A stretch of 64,000 nucleotides of DNA from Pleurocapsa sp. FMAR1 (lineage in GTDB: Bacteria; Cyanobacteriota; Cyanobacteriia; Cyanobacteriales; Xenococcaceae). Both the position numbers and the translations under genes were made by a program. Positions 45,319 to 54,181 of this stretch are shown in pieces. The stretch's first letter is position 1. Each line of letters begins with the position of its first letter. The notes below the pieces were generated by a model, which worked only from the letters and a program-made list of their open reading frames with translations, was not told the DNA's origin and ran no database searches. The stretch covers positions 3,348,001 to 3,412,000 of the forward strand of contig NZ_OY762512.1 in assembly GCF_963665995.1 (NCBI RefSeq), given 5' to 3'.

Positions 45319-45720
45319 AAGGTACTATCTCTCTTACAACAAATTAATTCGGCAGCAATTTGACAAGCACTATTTTGAGAAAATCCTTGATGGCTCGATC
45401 TCGCTGCTGAATTTATAGTAGAGGCACTAAAGCGATAATTTATGTAGCCTTTGTTACTAAACTATAAATTATTTTGCTGAATACGCAATGTTTTTTCGCT
45501 CCTGATTAATAAAAACACATTTTCTTTATTATATTAAATAATTTAGCAACTTTAAGCTGATATTATTACGTTTACCTTAAAAAAAAGAAAAATAAAGCTA
45601 ATGTTGAGATTACCTGACTTTCCAATAAGTAAAAAGCTAGAGGCATTGTGCAGCATAAATTCCAGCAGTTTTTATTAGCTACGCTGATTGCCAACGAAGC
45701 AAAATCCGAGCGAGGTTTCC
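45319..45720. other. 400-bp gap between creatininase and the AsnC-type regulator
   Basis: AT-rich, with no gene. It should carry the creatininase-ureohydrolase promoter on the minus strand. An octamer TTTAGCAA at 45542-45549 repeats one half of the dyad found near the regulator gene. I see no other structure. Confidence 0.4.
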
Positions 45721-46197
45721 CTAACTCAACACATATTTATACTCAGCCTTTAATAACTTCATCACCATCTGAGACTCGTAGCGAATGATACCTGGAATTT
45801 TGTGCAGCTTGGCATAGAAGGACAGCATCTCATCATGGGTATCAAAGCAGACATCAATCACTATATTGTGATGTCCAGCAGTAACGGCAACAAACTGAAC
45901 TTCTTCAATCTCAACCAATGCTTCTGCCACCGCATCAATCTTATTATTTTCGACAAAGAGTTGAACGATTACTGTGTGTGGCGTACCAAGACGATTTGGA
46001 TTAGGGGTGGCATGAATTTTCACTACCTTAGATTGAAGGAGTCGCTGTACGCGATAACGCGCCGTAGCCTCTGGAAGATTGAGCCTTTTGGCAACCTCTG
46101 TAAAGGAAATTCGCCCGTCAATTTTTAGTAAGCCAATAATGTCGCGATCGAGATCGTCAAGTGCGAATGGAGTAGTATGTGAATTCTTTTGGGTCAT
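45721..46197 (-). CDS. Lrp/AsnC-family transcriptional regulator
   Basis: A 158-residue feast/famine regulator. The N-terminal winged helix-turn-helix (DDLDRDIIGLLKIDGRISFT, EVAKRLNLPEATARYRVQRL, about residues 14-54) is followed by the effector-binding RAM domain (residues 70-155, VAVTAGHHNIVIDVCF). These proteins form octamers that respond to amino acids or related molecules. Its location between the creatininase-ureohydrolase operon and the divergent Rieske-transporter operon makes it the likely local regulator. The effector is unknown. A perfect dyad lies 35-50 bp before its start. Confidence 0.9.
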   Translation of the reverse strand: MTQKNSHTTPFALDDLDRDIIGLLKIDGRISFTEVAKRLNLPEATARYRVQRLLQSKVVKIHATPNPNRLGTPHTVIVQLFVENNKIDAVAEALVEIEEVQFVAVTAGHHNIVIDVCFDTHDEMLSFYAKLHKIPGIIRYESQMVMKLLKAEYKYVLS

Positions 46198-46519
46198 AGC
46201 GTTTGAAAAAACACAATTATGGACTAAGAAATTGCTAATTTAGCAAACAAAAAAATGTATGCAATAAGATTGTATCATAAATAACTTTTTTGCCTTGCTA
46301 CTTTATTTAAGATTAGTTTCAAAGGTTAAGGTTTTAGTAATCGAGCTAGTATTTAGCACTTTATTTATATGTGCAAAAGTTGCCAGCGTTAGATTGAAAT
46401 TTAGACAAAATTGATACTTTACGTAGTGAACACAAGCTCTGCCTTAAAAGAGCGGGGTACTTGTTATAAGCCAGAGAAGCCCCTAACCGCCTAAAAACCA
46501 TGCTATTGAGGATGTAGTC
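46198..46519. promoter_or_regulatory. Divergent control region between the regulator and Rieske genes
   Basis: This 322-bp region separates two oppositely transcribed units of the cluster. It holds the dyad at 46232-46246 close to the regulator start. An S/D-like GAGG at 46507-46510 precedes the Rieske ATG. No guanidine riboswitch consensus is recognisable, although a short GC-rich segment with GGGG/CCCC exists at 46450-46500. Confidence 0.4.
46232..46246. promoter_or_regulatory. Candidate Lrp/AsnC operator (perfect 15-bp dyad)
   Basis: TTGCTAA-T-TTAGCAA, a perfect inverted repeat around a central T, 35 bp upstream of the AsnC-type regulator start. Lrp-family sites are 13-15 bp dyads with an AT-rich centre, so autoregulation is plausible. 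A TTTAGCAA half-site recurs upstream of the creatininase operon at 45542. Confidence 0.5.
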
Positions 46520-47506
46520 ATGCTCAAAGACACTCTCATCTACGATCCGATTCTGCACGACGCTTGGCATATTGTGGCTTTAGCAGAAGATGTTAAAGCA
46601 CGACCGCTACAAGTTCATTTATTGGGTGAAACAATTGCCCTCTGGAGGTCTCAAGCAAAGATTATTGCTTGCCAAGATCGCTGTCCCCATCGGGGTGTAT
46701 CGCTCTCAATGGGATGGCTCGACGGCAACAGCGCGATTGTCTGCCCTTATCATGCAATGTCATTCGACTCGCAAGGATACTGTACTCGAATTCCAGCCGA
46801 TCTGAAAATAAAATCGTTTCCTCAAGCTGCCAATCTTCGCACCTACAAAGTTAAGGAGAAGTATGGTTTTGTTTGGGTGGCTTTGGGTGAACCAAAGCAA
46901 GAGATTCCAGTTTTTCCCGAATGGGAACAAAGTAGTGCGATCGCCTTTGAGTGCGGGCCTTATTATATTAATGCCAGTGCGCCACGCATTGTCGAAAACT
47001 TTGTCGATATTGCTCACTTTCCCTTTACCCACAGGGGTTTATTAGGCGATCCTCAGTTCCCAGAAGTGCCAAACTATAGATTGGTAGTAGAGGCTGAAGA
47101 AATTAGCGCAGAAGACATCCACTTCTATCAGCCCAATCCAGAAGGGACGGGGGAAGCCAAATCTGTTTCTTATCTCTATAAAATAGTGCGACCGTTAGTA
47201 GCTTGCTTTGCCAAGGGAGAAGACAGCAAGCAGTTTTCGATCTTTTTAGCCGTGACACCTATAGAAGAAACCCGCAGTATCGCTTGGTTGGGGGTAGCGC
47301 GCAACTATTCGCCTGAAATTGACAATGATGAACTACGCACCTTTCAAGATGAGGTCATGGCGCAAGATATACCGATGGTCGAGTCCCAGCGTCCGCAAAA
47401 GCTACCGCTAAACCTACAGCAAGAGTTTCATTTTCCCTGTGACAAAATGTCGATCGCCTATCGCAAGTGGCTCAAGCAACTCGGTCTTCAATTTGGCACC
47501 TGCTAA
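46520..47506 (+). CDS. Rieske-type non-heme iron oxygenase (VanA/N-demethylase-like)
   Basis: A 328-residue oxygenase alpha subunit. The Rieske [2Fe-2S] site is Cys55-x-His57 and Cys75-x2-His78 (CPHRG, CPYHAM). The mononuclear iron site is in ENFVDIAHFPFTHRG, with Asp163, His166 and His171 as expected positions. Relatives remove O- or N-methyl groups (vanillate, caffeine, stachydrine, carnitine-like) or hydroxylate rings. No reductase gene is nearby; photosynthetic ferredoxin could be the electron donor. It heads a plus-strand unit with an ABC importer and an NCS1 permease. The substrate is unknown. Confidence 0.88.
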   Translation: MLKDTLIYDPILHDAWHIVALAEDVKARPLQVHLLGETIALWRSQAKIIACQDRCPHRGVSLSMGWLDGNSAIVCPYHAMSFDSQGYCTRIPADLKIKSFPQAANLRTYKVKEKYGFVWVALGEPKQEIPVFPEWEQSSAIAFECGPYYINASAPRIVENFVDIAHFPFTHRGLLGDPQFPEVPNYRLVVEAEEISAEDIHFYQPNPEGTGEAKSVSYLYKIVRPLVACFAKGEDSKQFSIFLAVTPIEETRSIAWLGVARNYSPEIDNDELRTFQDEVMAQDIPMVESQRPQKLPLNLQQEFHFPCDKMSIAYRKWLKQLGLQFGTC

Positions 47507-47562
47507 TAAAGATTCTCGTATCGCTTTAGAGAACTATAACTTACTTATTTCTAGAATTAATT

Positions 47563-48432
47563 ATGAATTGGAATTTTAAACGGTCAAATTTTGGGCTTCG
47601 CCTCTGTGTTCTGCTTATCCTTGCCAGTTTAACTTGCTTTAGCGTTATCGCCTGTTCTTCGACCGATAGTGCTTCAGGAGGGAGTCAGGAAATTGTTGTA
47701 GCGACAGAAGATGACTATCCTCCCTATGATTTTCTCAAAGACGGAAAGCATGCAGGTTACAATCAGGAACTGCTCGAATTGGTGACTAAAAATGCTCCCT
47801 TTAAGGTCAAGCAAGAGATTTTACCCTTTCAAGGAATTTTGACTGGGATTGCCACTAATAAATACGATGCTACCAATGCAGCCGTGGCAATTCTAGAAGA
47901 ACGCCTGGGAACTGTAGACTATACAATGCCTACGACAGATATTACTAACTACTTTATTAAACGCAAAGGCGATCCGATTAACTCGATTGACGATATGGCA
48001 GGTAAAACCATCGGTATTCAGCAAGGCAGCGTTACTGCTCAAGTTGTGGCTGAGGAAATTAATCCAGCCTTAAAAGCAGCGGAGAAACCAGAAGCCAAAA
48101 CCGTCGAGTATGGTGCTTTTGCCGAAGCCTATCAGGATTTAGAAAACAAGCGTGTAGATGTGGTAATTAACAATTTGGTGGCACTTACTCAAACTGTAAA
48201 CGCCAAACCTGAGGTCTTTGAAATCCTCGAAAAGCCAGTGGGAGGTAAATTGTACGCTGCTTGGGCAGTTAAAGAAGGCAAAAAAGATATTCTGCAATTC
48301 TTAAACGATGGACTGGCAAAGGCGAAGACAGATGGCTCTTTGAAGCAACTACAAGAGAAATGGCTGGAGGTTACTTTTGACCTACCTAACGAGCCGAGAC
48401 TACCAGGAGATAAACCAATTCCTGCTTCCTAA
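47563..48432 (+). CDS. ABC importer substrate-binding lipoprotein (family 3)
   Basis: Binds a polar amino acid or a similar small solute in the periplasm. The signal peptide ends in a lipobox-like FSVIAC, with Cys31 likely lipidated. The mature part shows VVATEDDYPPYDFLKDGKHAGYNQELLELV (SBP_bac_3) and the C-terminal SLKQLQEKWLEV. It starts 56 bp after the Rieske stop and is followed by two permeases and an ATPase. Taken with the neighbours, a guanidino or betaine-like ligand is plausible, but that is inference. Confidence 0.9.
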   Translation: MNWNFKRSNFGLRLCVLLILASLTCFSVIACSSTDSASGGSQEIVVATEDDYPPYDFLKDGKHAGYNQELLELVTKNAPFKVKQEILPFQGILTGIATNKYDATNAAVAILEERLGTVDYTMPTTDITNYFIKRKGDPINSIDDMAGKTIGIQQGSVTAQVVAEEINPALKAAEKPEAKTVEYGAFAEAYQDLENKRVDVVINNLVALTQTVNAKPEVFEILEKPVGGKLYAAWAVKEGKKDILQFLNDGLAKAKTDGSLKQLQEKWLEVTFDLPNEPRLPGDKPIPAS

Positions 48433-48481
48433 AGCAGATTAAACTTCTGTGCGTAAATTAGTTGAATTCAAGGTGAGTTAA

Positions 48482-49123
48482 TTGGGAAATTTAGAATATT
48501 TATTGTATGGGTTATTAGTTACTTGTGCTGCATCTTTAGTCGGGGTTGTCATTGGGATTCCTCTAGGTTTAGCGATCGCTCTATGCAGAGTAAAACGGAT
48601 TCCCGTTCTCAGTCCCCTACTGGCAGTTTATGTCAGTTTCATTCGCAGTCTACCACTGGTGCTGCTAGTACTCTGGCTTTACTTTGGGATGCCGATGCTG
48701 GGTATCGACCTCAATGCCTTTGTCGCGGGTAGTATCGCCCTCGCCCTCAACCATTCCGCATTTATTAGCGAGATTTGGCGTTCCTCGATTATGAACTTTC
48801 CCGTCAAGCAAATTGAGGCAGCAAAAGCCTACGGGTTGACTGATAACCATGCCTTCGTCCGCATCATTTTGCCCCAGGTGTGGCGCACGAGCCTACCAGC
48901 GATCGCCAACGAAATTACCTTCATTATCAAAGCCAGTCCAGCCATCGGTGTGATTGGGATTGACGATCTAACCCGTCGCGCCAGCAAGTTGGCTGCCAGC
49001 AACTTCCAACCGTTAGCCATGACAGCGATCGCCATGTTGCTTTACATCATTGTTTTATTTGCCGTTACTCGCTTAACCCGCAGGCTCGATTATCGGCTAC
49101 AGCAGAGGTACGAATTGGTATGA
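48482..49123 (+). CDS. ABC importer permease, HisM/GlnP type (first)
   Basis: A 213-residue inner-membrane permease with about five helices and the EAA loop EAAKAYGLTDNHAFVRIILP near 110-130. TTG 48482 is the only usable start: an in-frame TAA lies immediately before it and AAGGTGAG precedes it by 5 bases. The family usually has about ten more residues before WxxLEYLLYGLLVT, so the N-terminus is short. The SBP, two permeases and ATPase are adjacent or overlapping, which means one complete importer. Confidence 0.88.
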   Translation: MGNLEYLLYGLLVTCAASLVGVVIGIPLGLAIALCRVKRIPVLSPLLAVYVSFIRSLPLVLLVLWLYFGMPMLGIDLNAFVAGSIALALNHSAFISEIWRSSIMNFPVKQIEAAKAYGLTDNHAFVRIILPQVWRTSLPAIANEITFIIKASPAIGVIGIDDLTRRASKLAASNFQPLAMTAIAMLLYIIVLFAVTRLTRRLDYRLQQRYELV

Positions 49124-49779
49124 GCATTCAATTTAACGTCATTATCGAACAGTTTCCCAAATTTCTTGAAGGCTTATGGAACACGGTTTGGCTTTGTTCT
49201 GTGGGTACATTTGTCTCTCTTTTGCTGGGTATTCTGCTGCTGATTCCCTTGACCTCACCTTACCCAGTTGCTCGTAATTCAGCTCAAGCATTCATCGATG
49301 CAGCCAGAGCAGTTCCTTTTCTGATGTTGGCATACTTTGTCTACTATGGGTTGCCATCTTTGGGAGTGACCTTAAACAGTTGGACAACGGCAATTTTGAC
49401 CATCATAATTTACAACACGGCTTACATGGCAGAAATTTTGCGATCGGCATGGAAAAGCTTGCCAAATGGACAAATTGAGGCAGGGCAAGCTTATGGCTTC
49501 GGTGGCTGGCAGTTATTGAGACGAATTATTTTACCTCAAGTGATGTTGGCTGCGGTGCCAGTGTTGGGTAATCAGTTTATTCAGGTAATTAAAGACTCTG
49601 CATTCCTGTCGATTATTACCATTCAAGAATTAACCTTTGTAGCGCAATCGATTCAGTCTACCTATTATATTCCCTTTGAATCATTTTTCGTCGCAGCAAT
49701 ATTGTATTGGCTCTTATGTTTAACCGTAGAATTTGGTGTCAAGCAAATTGAAAACAATCGGAGGATTTATGCTGGATAA
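49120..49779 (+). CDS. ABC importer permease, HisQ type (second)
   Basis: A 219-residue polar amino-acid permease. It has a hydrophobic start (FLEGLWNTVWLCSVGTFVSL), the EAA loop IEAGQAYGFGGWQLLRRIILP near 125-145, and KDSAFLSIITIQEL after it. The start overlaps the first permease's stop (ATGA), so the two are translationally coupled and probably make a heterodimeric channel. Confidence 0.9.
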   Translation: MSIQFNVIIEQFPKFLEGLWNTVWLCSVGTFVSLLLGILLLIPLTSPYPVARNSAQAFIDAARAVPFLMLAYFVYYGLPSLGVTLNSWTTAILTIIIYNTAYMAEILRSAWKSLPNGQIEAGQAYGFGGWQLLRRIILPQVMLAAVPVLGNQFIQVIKDSAFLSIITIQELTFVAQSIQSTYYIPFESFFVAAILYWLLCLTVEFGVKQIENNRRIYAG

Positions 49780-50563
49780 CAGAACGCAAACAAAAACGAT
49801 CGCAGCAGTGGAGTTGCAGCATTTGCAAAAAAGCTTTGGACAGCTTGAGGTATTAAAAGATATTAGTTTGTCAATTATGCCAGGAGAAACGGTATGTTTA
49901 CTCGGACCGAGCGGTTCGGGCAAATCTACCCTACTTCGCTGCATCAATTGGTTAGAGCCTCCCAGCCACGGAAAAATCATGATTCATGGAGCGCAGATGG
50001 GACGGAGAATCAGACGCGGTAAAGATTCCCCGATGACCGAAGCAGAGTTAGCCAAGATGAGAACTCGTGTCAGCATGGTCTTTCAGCATTTTAATCTTTG
50101 GCCTCACATGACGGTCTTGGAAAACGTCACCGAAGCACCAATTTACGTACAAAAGCGTCCTAAAGACGAAGTGATTGACGAAGCCAAACAACTACTGAAT
50201 AAAGTTGGGCTGCTCGAAAAAAAAGACGCTTATCCCGCTCGGCTTTCAGGGGGACAAAAACAGCGCGTAGCCATTGCTCGTGCGCTGGCGATGAAATCAG
50301 AAATAATTTTATTTGATGAACCAACGAGTGCGCTCGACCCAGAGTTAGTCGGGGAAGTACTTTCGGTTATTAAAAACATAGCAAATGAGGGGATGACGAT
50401 GCTGATTGCAACCCATGAAATGAAATTTGCCGAAGAAGTAGCCGACCAAATTGTTTTTATGGCTGGAGGCAATATTGTTGAAGCTGCCGACCCTCGCAGT
50501 TTCTTTAGAAACCCACAAACAGAGCGTGCTAAACAATTTTTAGAACGCTATATCAACGTATAA
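49769..50563 (+). CDS. ABC importer ATP-binding protein (GlnQ/HisP type)
   Basis: Drives the importer. Walker A GPSGSGKST near residue 46, Q-loop VFQHFNLWPHMTVLENV, signature LSGGQKQRVAIARAL near 155 and Walker B IILFDEPTSALDPE near 180 are all present. It also has the longer insert between Walker A and the Q-loop (MGRRIRRGKDSPMTEAEL) typical of the histidine/octopine type. ATG 49769 has GGAGG 6 bases upstream and overlaps the permease by 11 bp; a GTG at 49733 would add 12 residues. Confidence 0.93.
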   Translation: MLDNRTQTKTIAAVELQHLQKSFGQLEVLKDISLSIMPGETVCLLGPSGSGKSTLLRCINWLEPPSHGKIMIHGAQMGRRIRRGKDSPMTEAELAKMRTRVSMVFQHFNLWPHMTVLENVTEAPIYVQKRPKDEVIDEAKQLLNKVGLLEKKDAYPARLSGGQKQRVAIARALAMKSEIILFDEPTSALDPELVGEVLSVIKNIANEGMTMLIATHEMKFAEEVADQIVFMAGGNIVEAADPRSFFRNPQTERAKQFLERYINV

Positions 50564-50577
50564 ACCAGCAAAAAATT

Positions 50578-51864
50578 ATGAGCAAGACTACAGAACCAAT
50601 CGTTACAGAGCGATCGCCACAACCAAACGAAGATTTTCCTCTAACTCCCGTCCCTGTTAATTCTAGAAAGCCGATCTGGTCTTTGGCACCGCTTTTAATT
50701 GGCTTTACCCTCTATTCGGGAACTCTTTTCGGTGGAGGCTTAGTTGGTCCTAATTTTCGCTTTTTCCCCGATTTGATTGGCTTAATTGTTTTAGGAAACC
50801 TGATTTTAGGTCTATATGCGGGAGGATTGGGCTATATTGCAGCTAAAACGGGTTTGAGTACTGTCTTAATGTCACGCTGTAGCTTTGGTGAGTTTGGTTC
50901 TCGCTGGGTCGATTTTATTTTAGGTTTTACCCAAGTGGGCTGGTATGCTTGGGGTTCGGCTTTGATTGCCGATCTGCTGATAAAGCTCGCTGGTGTTCCC
51001 CCGTCTCTCAACTGGCTTTTGGTTATTATTGCTACCTATCTTTTTTGTATTACCGCATATATGGGCTACCAAGCGATGGACTGGATAAGTCGCCTTGCTG
51101 TACCTGCAATGATTATTCTGATGATTTGGAGTCTTTCTATTGCCTGGGGAGATATCGGCGGTTATACCCAGTTGCAAGCACTTCAGCCAGCAGGAAAAAT
51201 GGGAGTAGGTGAAGCTTTAACCGTGATTATCAGTACTTTTATCTCTGGTGGTACTCAGGTAACGAACTGGAGTCGTTTTGCTAGTTCGCCGAATACGGGA
51301 TTTTGGGCAACTTTCCTGGCATTCTTCTTAGCAAATGGGTTTTTAATTTTTAGCGGTGCTTTTTGTGCTTTGGTTTACGGCAACGAAGATATTGTACAGG
51401 TGATGGCACAGCAAGGTTTGTTGTTTTGGGGCTTAGTGCTATTTCTCTTAAATATGTGGACGACTCAGGATAATACAATCTATGCTTTCTCCGTCGCGGG
51501 GGCGCATATGTTTCGTACTTCCAAAAGAACTTTATTTGTTCTCGGTGGTGCTACCTTTGCCCTTGTTTTATCTCTAGGCGGTATTTATGAGGCGTTAGTT
51601 CCCTATTTAGTGTTGCTGGGAACTTTTATTCCTCCCATTGGTGGTGTCGTGATGGCAGACTTTTGGCTGTACCGTAAACAAGGGTATGATTTAGAGCAAA
51701 GACAACCGAACTTTAATTGGGCAGGTATCATAGCTTATATCTTGGCAAGTGCGATCGCCTATTTTACTCCAGGAATTAAACCAATTAACGGTATCGTTGC
51801 TGCTGCTTTGATTTACTGGCTTTTGAGTTCTATTTTAAAAAATAATTCAGAACTACAAACTTAG
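50578..51864 (+). CDS. NCS1-family cytosine/purine-type permease
   Basis: A 428-residue secondary transporter with about 12 membrane helices. The NCS1 signature pieces are visible: PIWSLAPLLIGFTLYSG, LSTVLMSRCSFGEFGSRW, QVGWYAWGSALIADLL, and NWSRFASSPNTGFWATF. Family members carry cytosine, purines, hydantoins, allantoin, and in some bacteria creatinine. It starts 14 bp after the ABC ATPase and so belongs to the same transcript as the Rieske gene. Two independent uptake systems in one operon suggest two substrates or one substrate at different affinities. Confidence 0.9.
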   Translation: MSKTTEPIVTERSPQPNEDFPLTPVPVNSRKPIWSLAPLLIGFTLYSGTLFGGGLVGPNFRFFPDLIGLIVLGNLILGLYAGGLGYIAAKTGLSTVLMSRCSFGEFGSRWVDFILGFTQVGWYAWGSALIADLLIKLAGVPPSLNWLLVIIATYLFCITAYMGYQAMDWISRLAVPAMIILMIWSLSIAWGDIGGYTQLQALQPAGKMGVGEALTVIISTFISGGTQVTNWSRFASSPNTGFWATFLAFFLANGFLIFSGAFCALVYGNEDIVQVMAQQGLLFWGLVLFLLNMWTTQDNTIYAFSVAGAHMFRTSKRTLFVLGGATFALVLSLGGIYEALVPYLVLLGTFIPPIGGVVMADFWLYRKQGYDLEQRQPNFNWAGIIAYILASAIAYFTPGIKPINGIVAAALIYWLLSSILKNNSELQT

Positions 51865-51889
51865 TCAGCGTTACACCGCCGTGAATCGC

Positions 51890-53362
51890 TTAAGGTAACC
51901 ACTGGGGACGAAAACCCACAAATGGTAGCTGTTCGGCGTTAAAATCAGCAGAATTGGACTTTTGGGAAGCTCGAATTAACAACCAAATGCTTTGACCGCT
52001 TGTGGTAGAAGAATCGGTAGCTGAAGAAGTACTATTTGGCGATCGCTCGAAGAGAATTCCTAGTCCATCTGGTGCAACACTAAGTTGACTGTCTTGATAT
52101 TCTGCTAAAGATATCAAGGTTCTAGCTTTTCCAGTTTTGAGATTAATTTCTGCTATGTAGGGTTTTTCGATATATTCTTTACCTTTAATCAACTCTGTCA
52201 GCCAACAATATAAATAGGTTGCAGTAGGATCGAACTGACAGCTTTGAATTGAGCCTTCTGTATTTAAGAGTTCTTTCTGGATTCCCTGAGTATTGACATA
52301 AAAAAGCGATCGCGTGTAGCTTAACTTAGCATTGTCGGTATTATAATTAATCATTGCTGCCCCCGTACCATCAGCCGTAAAATCAAGAACTTGACCAAAT
52401 TTAGGGATAAAGTCTAGCGGTTTAGCATTGGTTTCTAACGGCAACAAAGCGATACCTTCCCCTTGAGCAACTGCTACGGTTTGACTATCAGGAGCAATCA
52501 GAAAATCGCCAATTTGAGCATCGGTTATTAGCTGCGGTGGCTGATCGGCAGTAATCATCCACAAGCCAGAGTTGTTAGGGTTATTACGGTTTAGCCTCTG
52601 TACCAAAATCTTCTTACCATCCTCTGCCAGATCGAATTGATTATTTTGATATTTTTGATTATCTAAAATCAACTTTGGTTGAGGATTATTGTTGTTTACT
52701 TCAGAATTTAAACCCGTAGTAACGGTATAAAGCTGTAAATTTAGAATCCCTTTAATTCCCAGCTTATTATCGGCAGCAGAAAACAGTAAGCGATCGCCCT
52801 GGGGATAAGGTTCAAAATCAAATACAGTTAGATCGTTAGGAGTCAGAATTGTTTTTTTTTGCTGCGTCCAGTTAAATAGAACCAATTTACCTTTCTCTAT
52901 CCCTTGCGTACCAATATAGGCAGAAGCGCGATCGCGACTGCGAAATTTGGCAGCAAAAGGTCTGATCTTGTTACCCACTTTTTCTTGGTTAGAAAATCTT
53001 TCTGTTGCCTCTGCCAGAGATACCTGATAATTTTCTCCATAGGGTGCGGGGGATTTTAAGGTATAAGCCAGTCTTAATCCCGACCAGCTAATTTTACCTG
53101 GTAGAGCAGGACTAATGGTTAAATTTTGCTCGACGCTGGTGCGATCTAGGGGACGATTGAAGTTTAAGATAAAAGCCCGATCTTCGCTGCCGATAGTTTT
53201 ATTTTCCCAGTTAAAACCGTTGACTCTTGCCCCTGCATAAAATATACAGGTATCATCACAAACATTACCAACCCAAACTAACAAGCCGATAATTAATGCC
53301 AGCAAGATAACTAAGGCGATCGCTAGTCTGTCAATTGGTTGTAATAGCTTATTTGCGTTCAT
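51890..53362 (-). CDS. Membrane-anchored Ig-like/beta-propeller protein, function unknown
   Basis: A 490-residue protein with one N-terminal membrane helix (LAIALVILLALIIGLLVWVG, residues 13-32). An Ig-like domain follows (about 50-115, RAFILNFNRPLDRTSVEQNL), then a WD40/TolB-like propeller of repeated blades. The large part is probably outside the cytoplasm. It is 4 bp from the TIGR03943 gene and faces the NCS1 gene tail to tail. No named function; location suggests it works with the permease and TIGR03943 protein. Confidence 0.65.
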   Translation of the reverse strand: MNANKLLQPIDRLAIALVILLALIIGLLVWVGNVCDDTCIFYAGARVNGFNWENKTIGSEDRAFILNFNRPLDRTSVEQNLTISPALPGKISWSGLRLAYTLKSPAPYGENYQVSLAEATERFSNQEKVGNKIRPFAAKFRSRDRASAYIGTQGIEKGKLVLFNWTQQKKTILTPNDLTVFDFEPYPQGDRLLFSAADNKLGIKGILNLQLYTVTTGLNSEVNNNNPQPKLILDNQKYQNNQFDLAEDGKKILVQRLNRNNPNNSGLWMITADQPPQLITDAQIGDFLIAPDSQTVAVAQGEGIALLPLETNAKPLDFIPKFGQVLDFTADGTGAAMINYNTDNAKLSYTRSLFYVNTQGIQKELLNTEGSIQSCQFDPTATYLYCWLTELIKGKEYIEKPYIAEINLKTGKARTLISLAEYQDSQLSVAPDGLGILFERSPNSTSSATDSSTTSGQSIWLLIRASQKSNSADFNAEQLPFVGFRPQWLP

Positions 53363-53366
53363 GCTT

Positions 53367-54173
53367 TTATTTGTAACTATAGGGATCTGCTGGAGTAGGA
53401 ATTGATTTAATTGATTTGGCAGCCAAAACCAAGGAACGTTTTTCGGTAACGGCTTTGGAGTCTAGCTTATCTTTGCTGGGTAAAGTTGCGGTGATCATTG
53501 CCCCCTGAATGTCTAACCAGGTATCGGCAGGATAATTGCTGCTGCTAGTTTTTAGTTTGACTGGAATACCGATGGGATAAGCATCCACTGCACAACAGGT
53601 AATTACAAACCGAGACAGCATGAGGTAATTATCGGGAAGTTCTGGTAAGTGCAGCACAAAACCACTGACGTTGGCTGGTTGTCCACTATAAGCATCAGGT
53701 TCAGGATAGGCATTAATTGTCCTAATCCAGTCAATGAGCGATCGCTCTTCTGGCTTAGTTGCGGTACGGAAAGCTTGAGGCTGGTAACTAGTAAAAGAAA
53801 TATCTCCAACTCCCCTGGCAATGGCAGTTTGGCTGGTTAAAACCGTGGGCGGAATCAGTAATCCAGCGATCGCAACTATTAATAATAGGCTACTGCCAAC
53901 CCCAGGAGGGAAAAGACTAATATGTTCCCTAGAATTGTTAGATCTACGCGTAAAAATTAATTTAACTTTGACTATGCCTAAACCCAGCAAAAGTATGCCG
54001 CTGCCTAATACCAATCCATAATAGTTGGGGTGAATTAACAGTTTATACTGTCCTGTTAAGGCATATTTTAGTAGTAAATTGCCCCAAGCCAATAAAGCTA
54101 ATGCCTCGATCCAGGTTAATAAGTAACTATTTGGTTGAGGAGAACTTGAACGTAAGGGTTGATTAGGAATCAT
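53367..54173 (-). CDS. TIGR03943-family membrane protein
   Basis: A 268-residue protein with N-terminal helices (about 14-30, 40-65 and 88-110) and a soluble C-terminal domain holding FVITCCAVDAYPIGIPV and a Trp-Leu-Asp-I-Q-G-A beta pattern. This matches the TIGR03943/DUF1980 family, which is nearly always encoded beside a DUF318-type permease. The pair's transported substance is not settled (metals or sulfur compounds have been suggested). It is 8 bp downstream of the permease gene. Confidence 0.8.
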   Translation of the reverse strand: MIPNQPLRSSSPQPNSYLLTWIEALALLAWGNLLLKYALTGQYKLLIHPNYYGLVLGSGILLLGLGIVKVKLIFTRRSNNSREHISLFPPGVGSSLLLIVAIAGLLIPPTVLTSQTAIARGVGDISFTSYQPQAFRTATKPEERSLIDWIRTINAYPEPDAYSGQPANVSGFVLHLPELPDNYLMLSRFVITCCAVDAYPIGIPVKLKTSSSNYPADTWLDIQGAMITATLPSKDKLDSKAVTEKRSLVLAAKSIKSIPTPADPYSYK

Positions 54174-54181
54174 TATCTCGA

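Noticed and set aside
46198-46519. Guanidine riboswitch ahead of the Rieske gene
   Set aside because: I looked for ykkC-type, mini-ykkC (paired ACGR loops) and guanidine-III features and saw none, despite the guanidino context.
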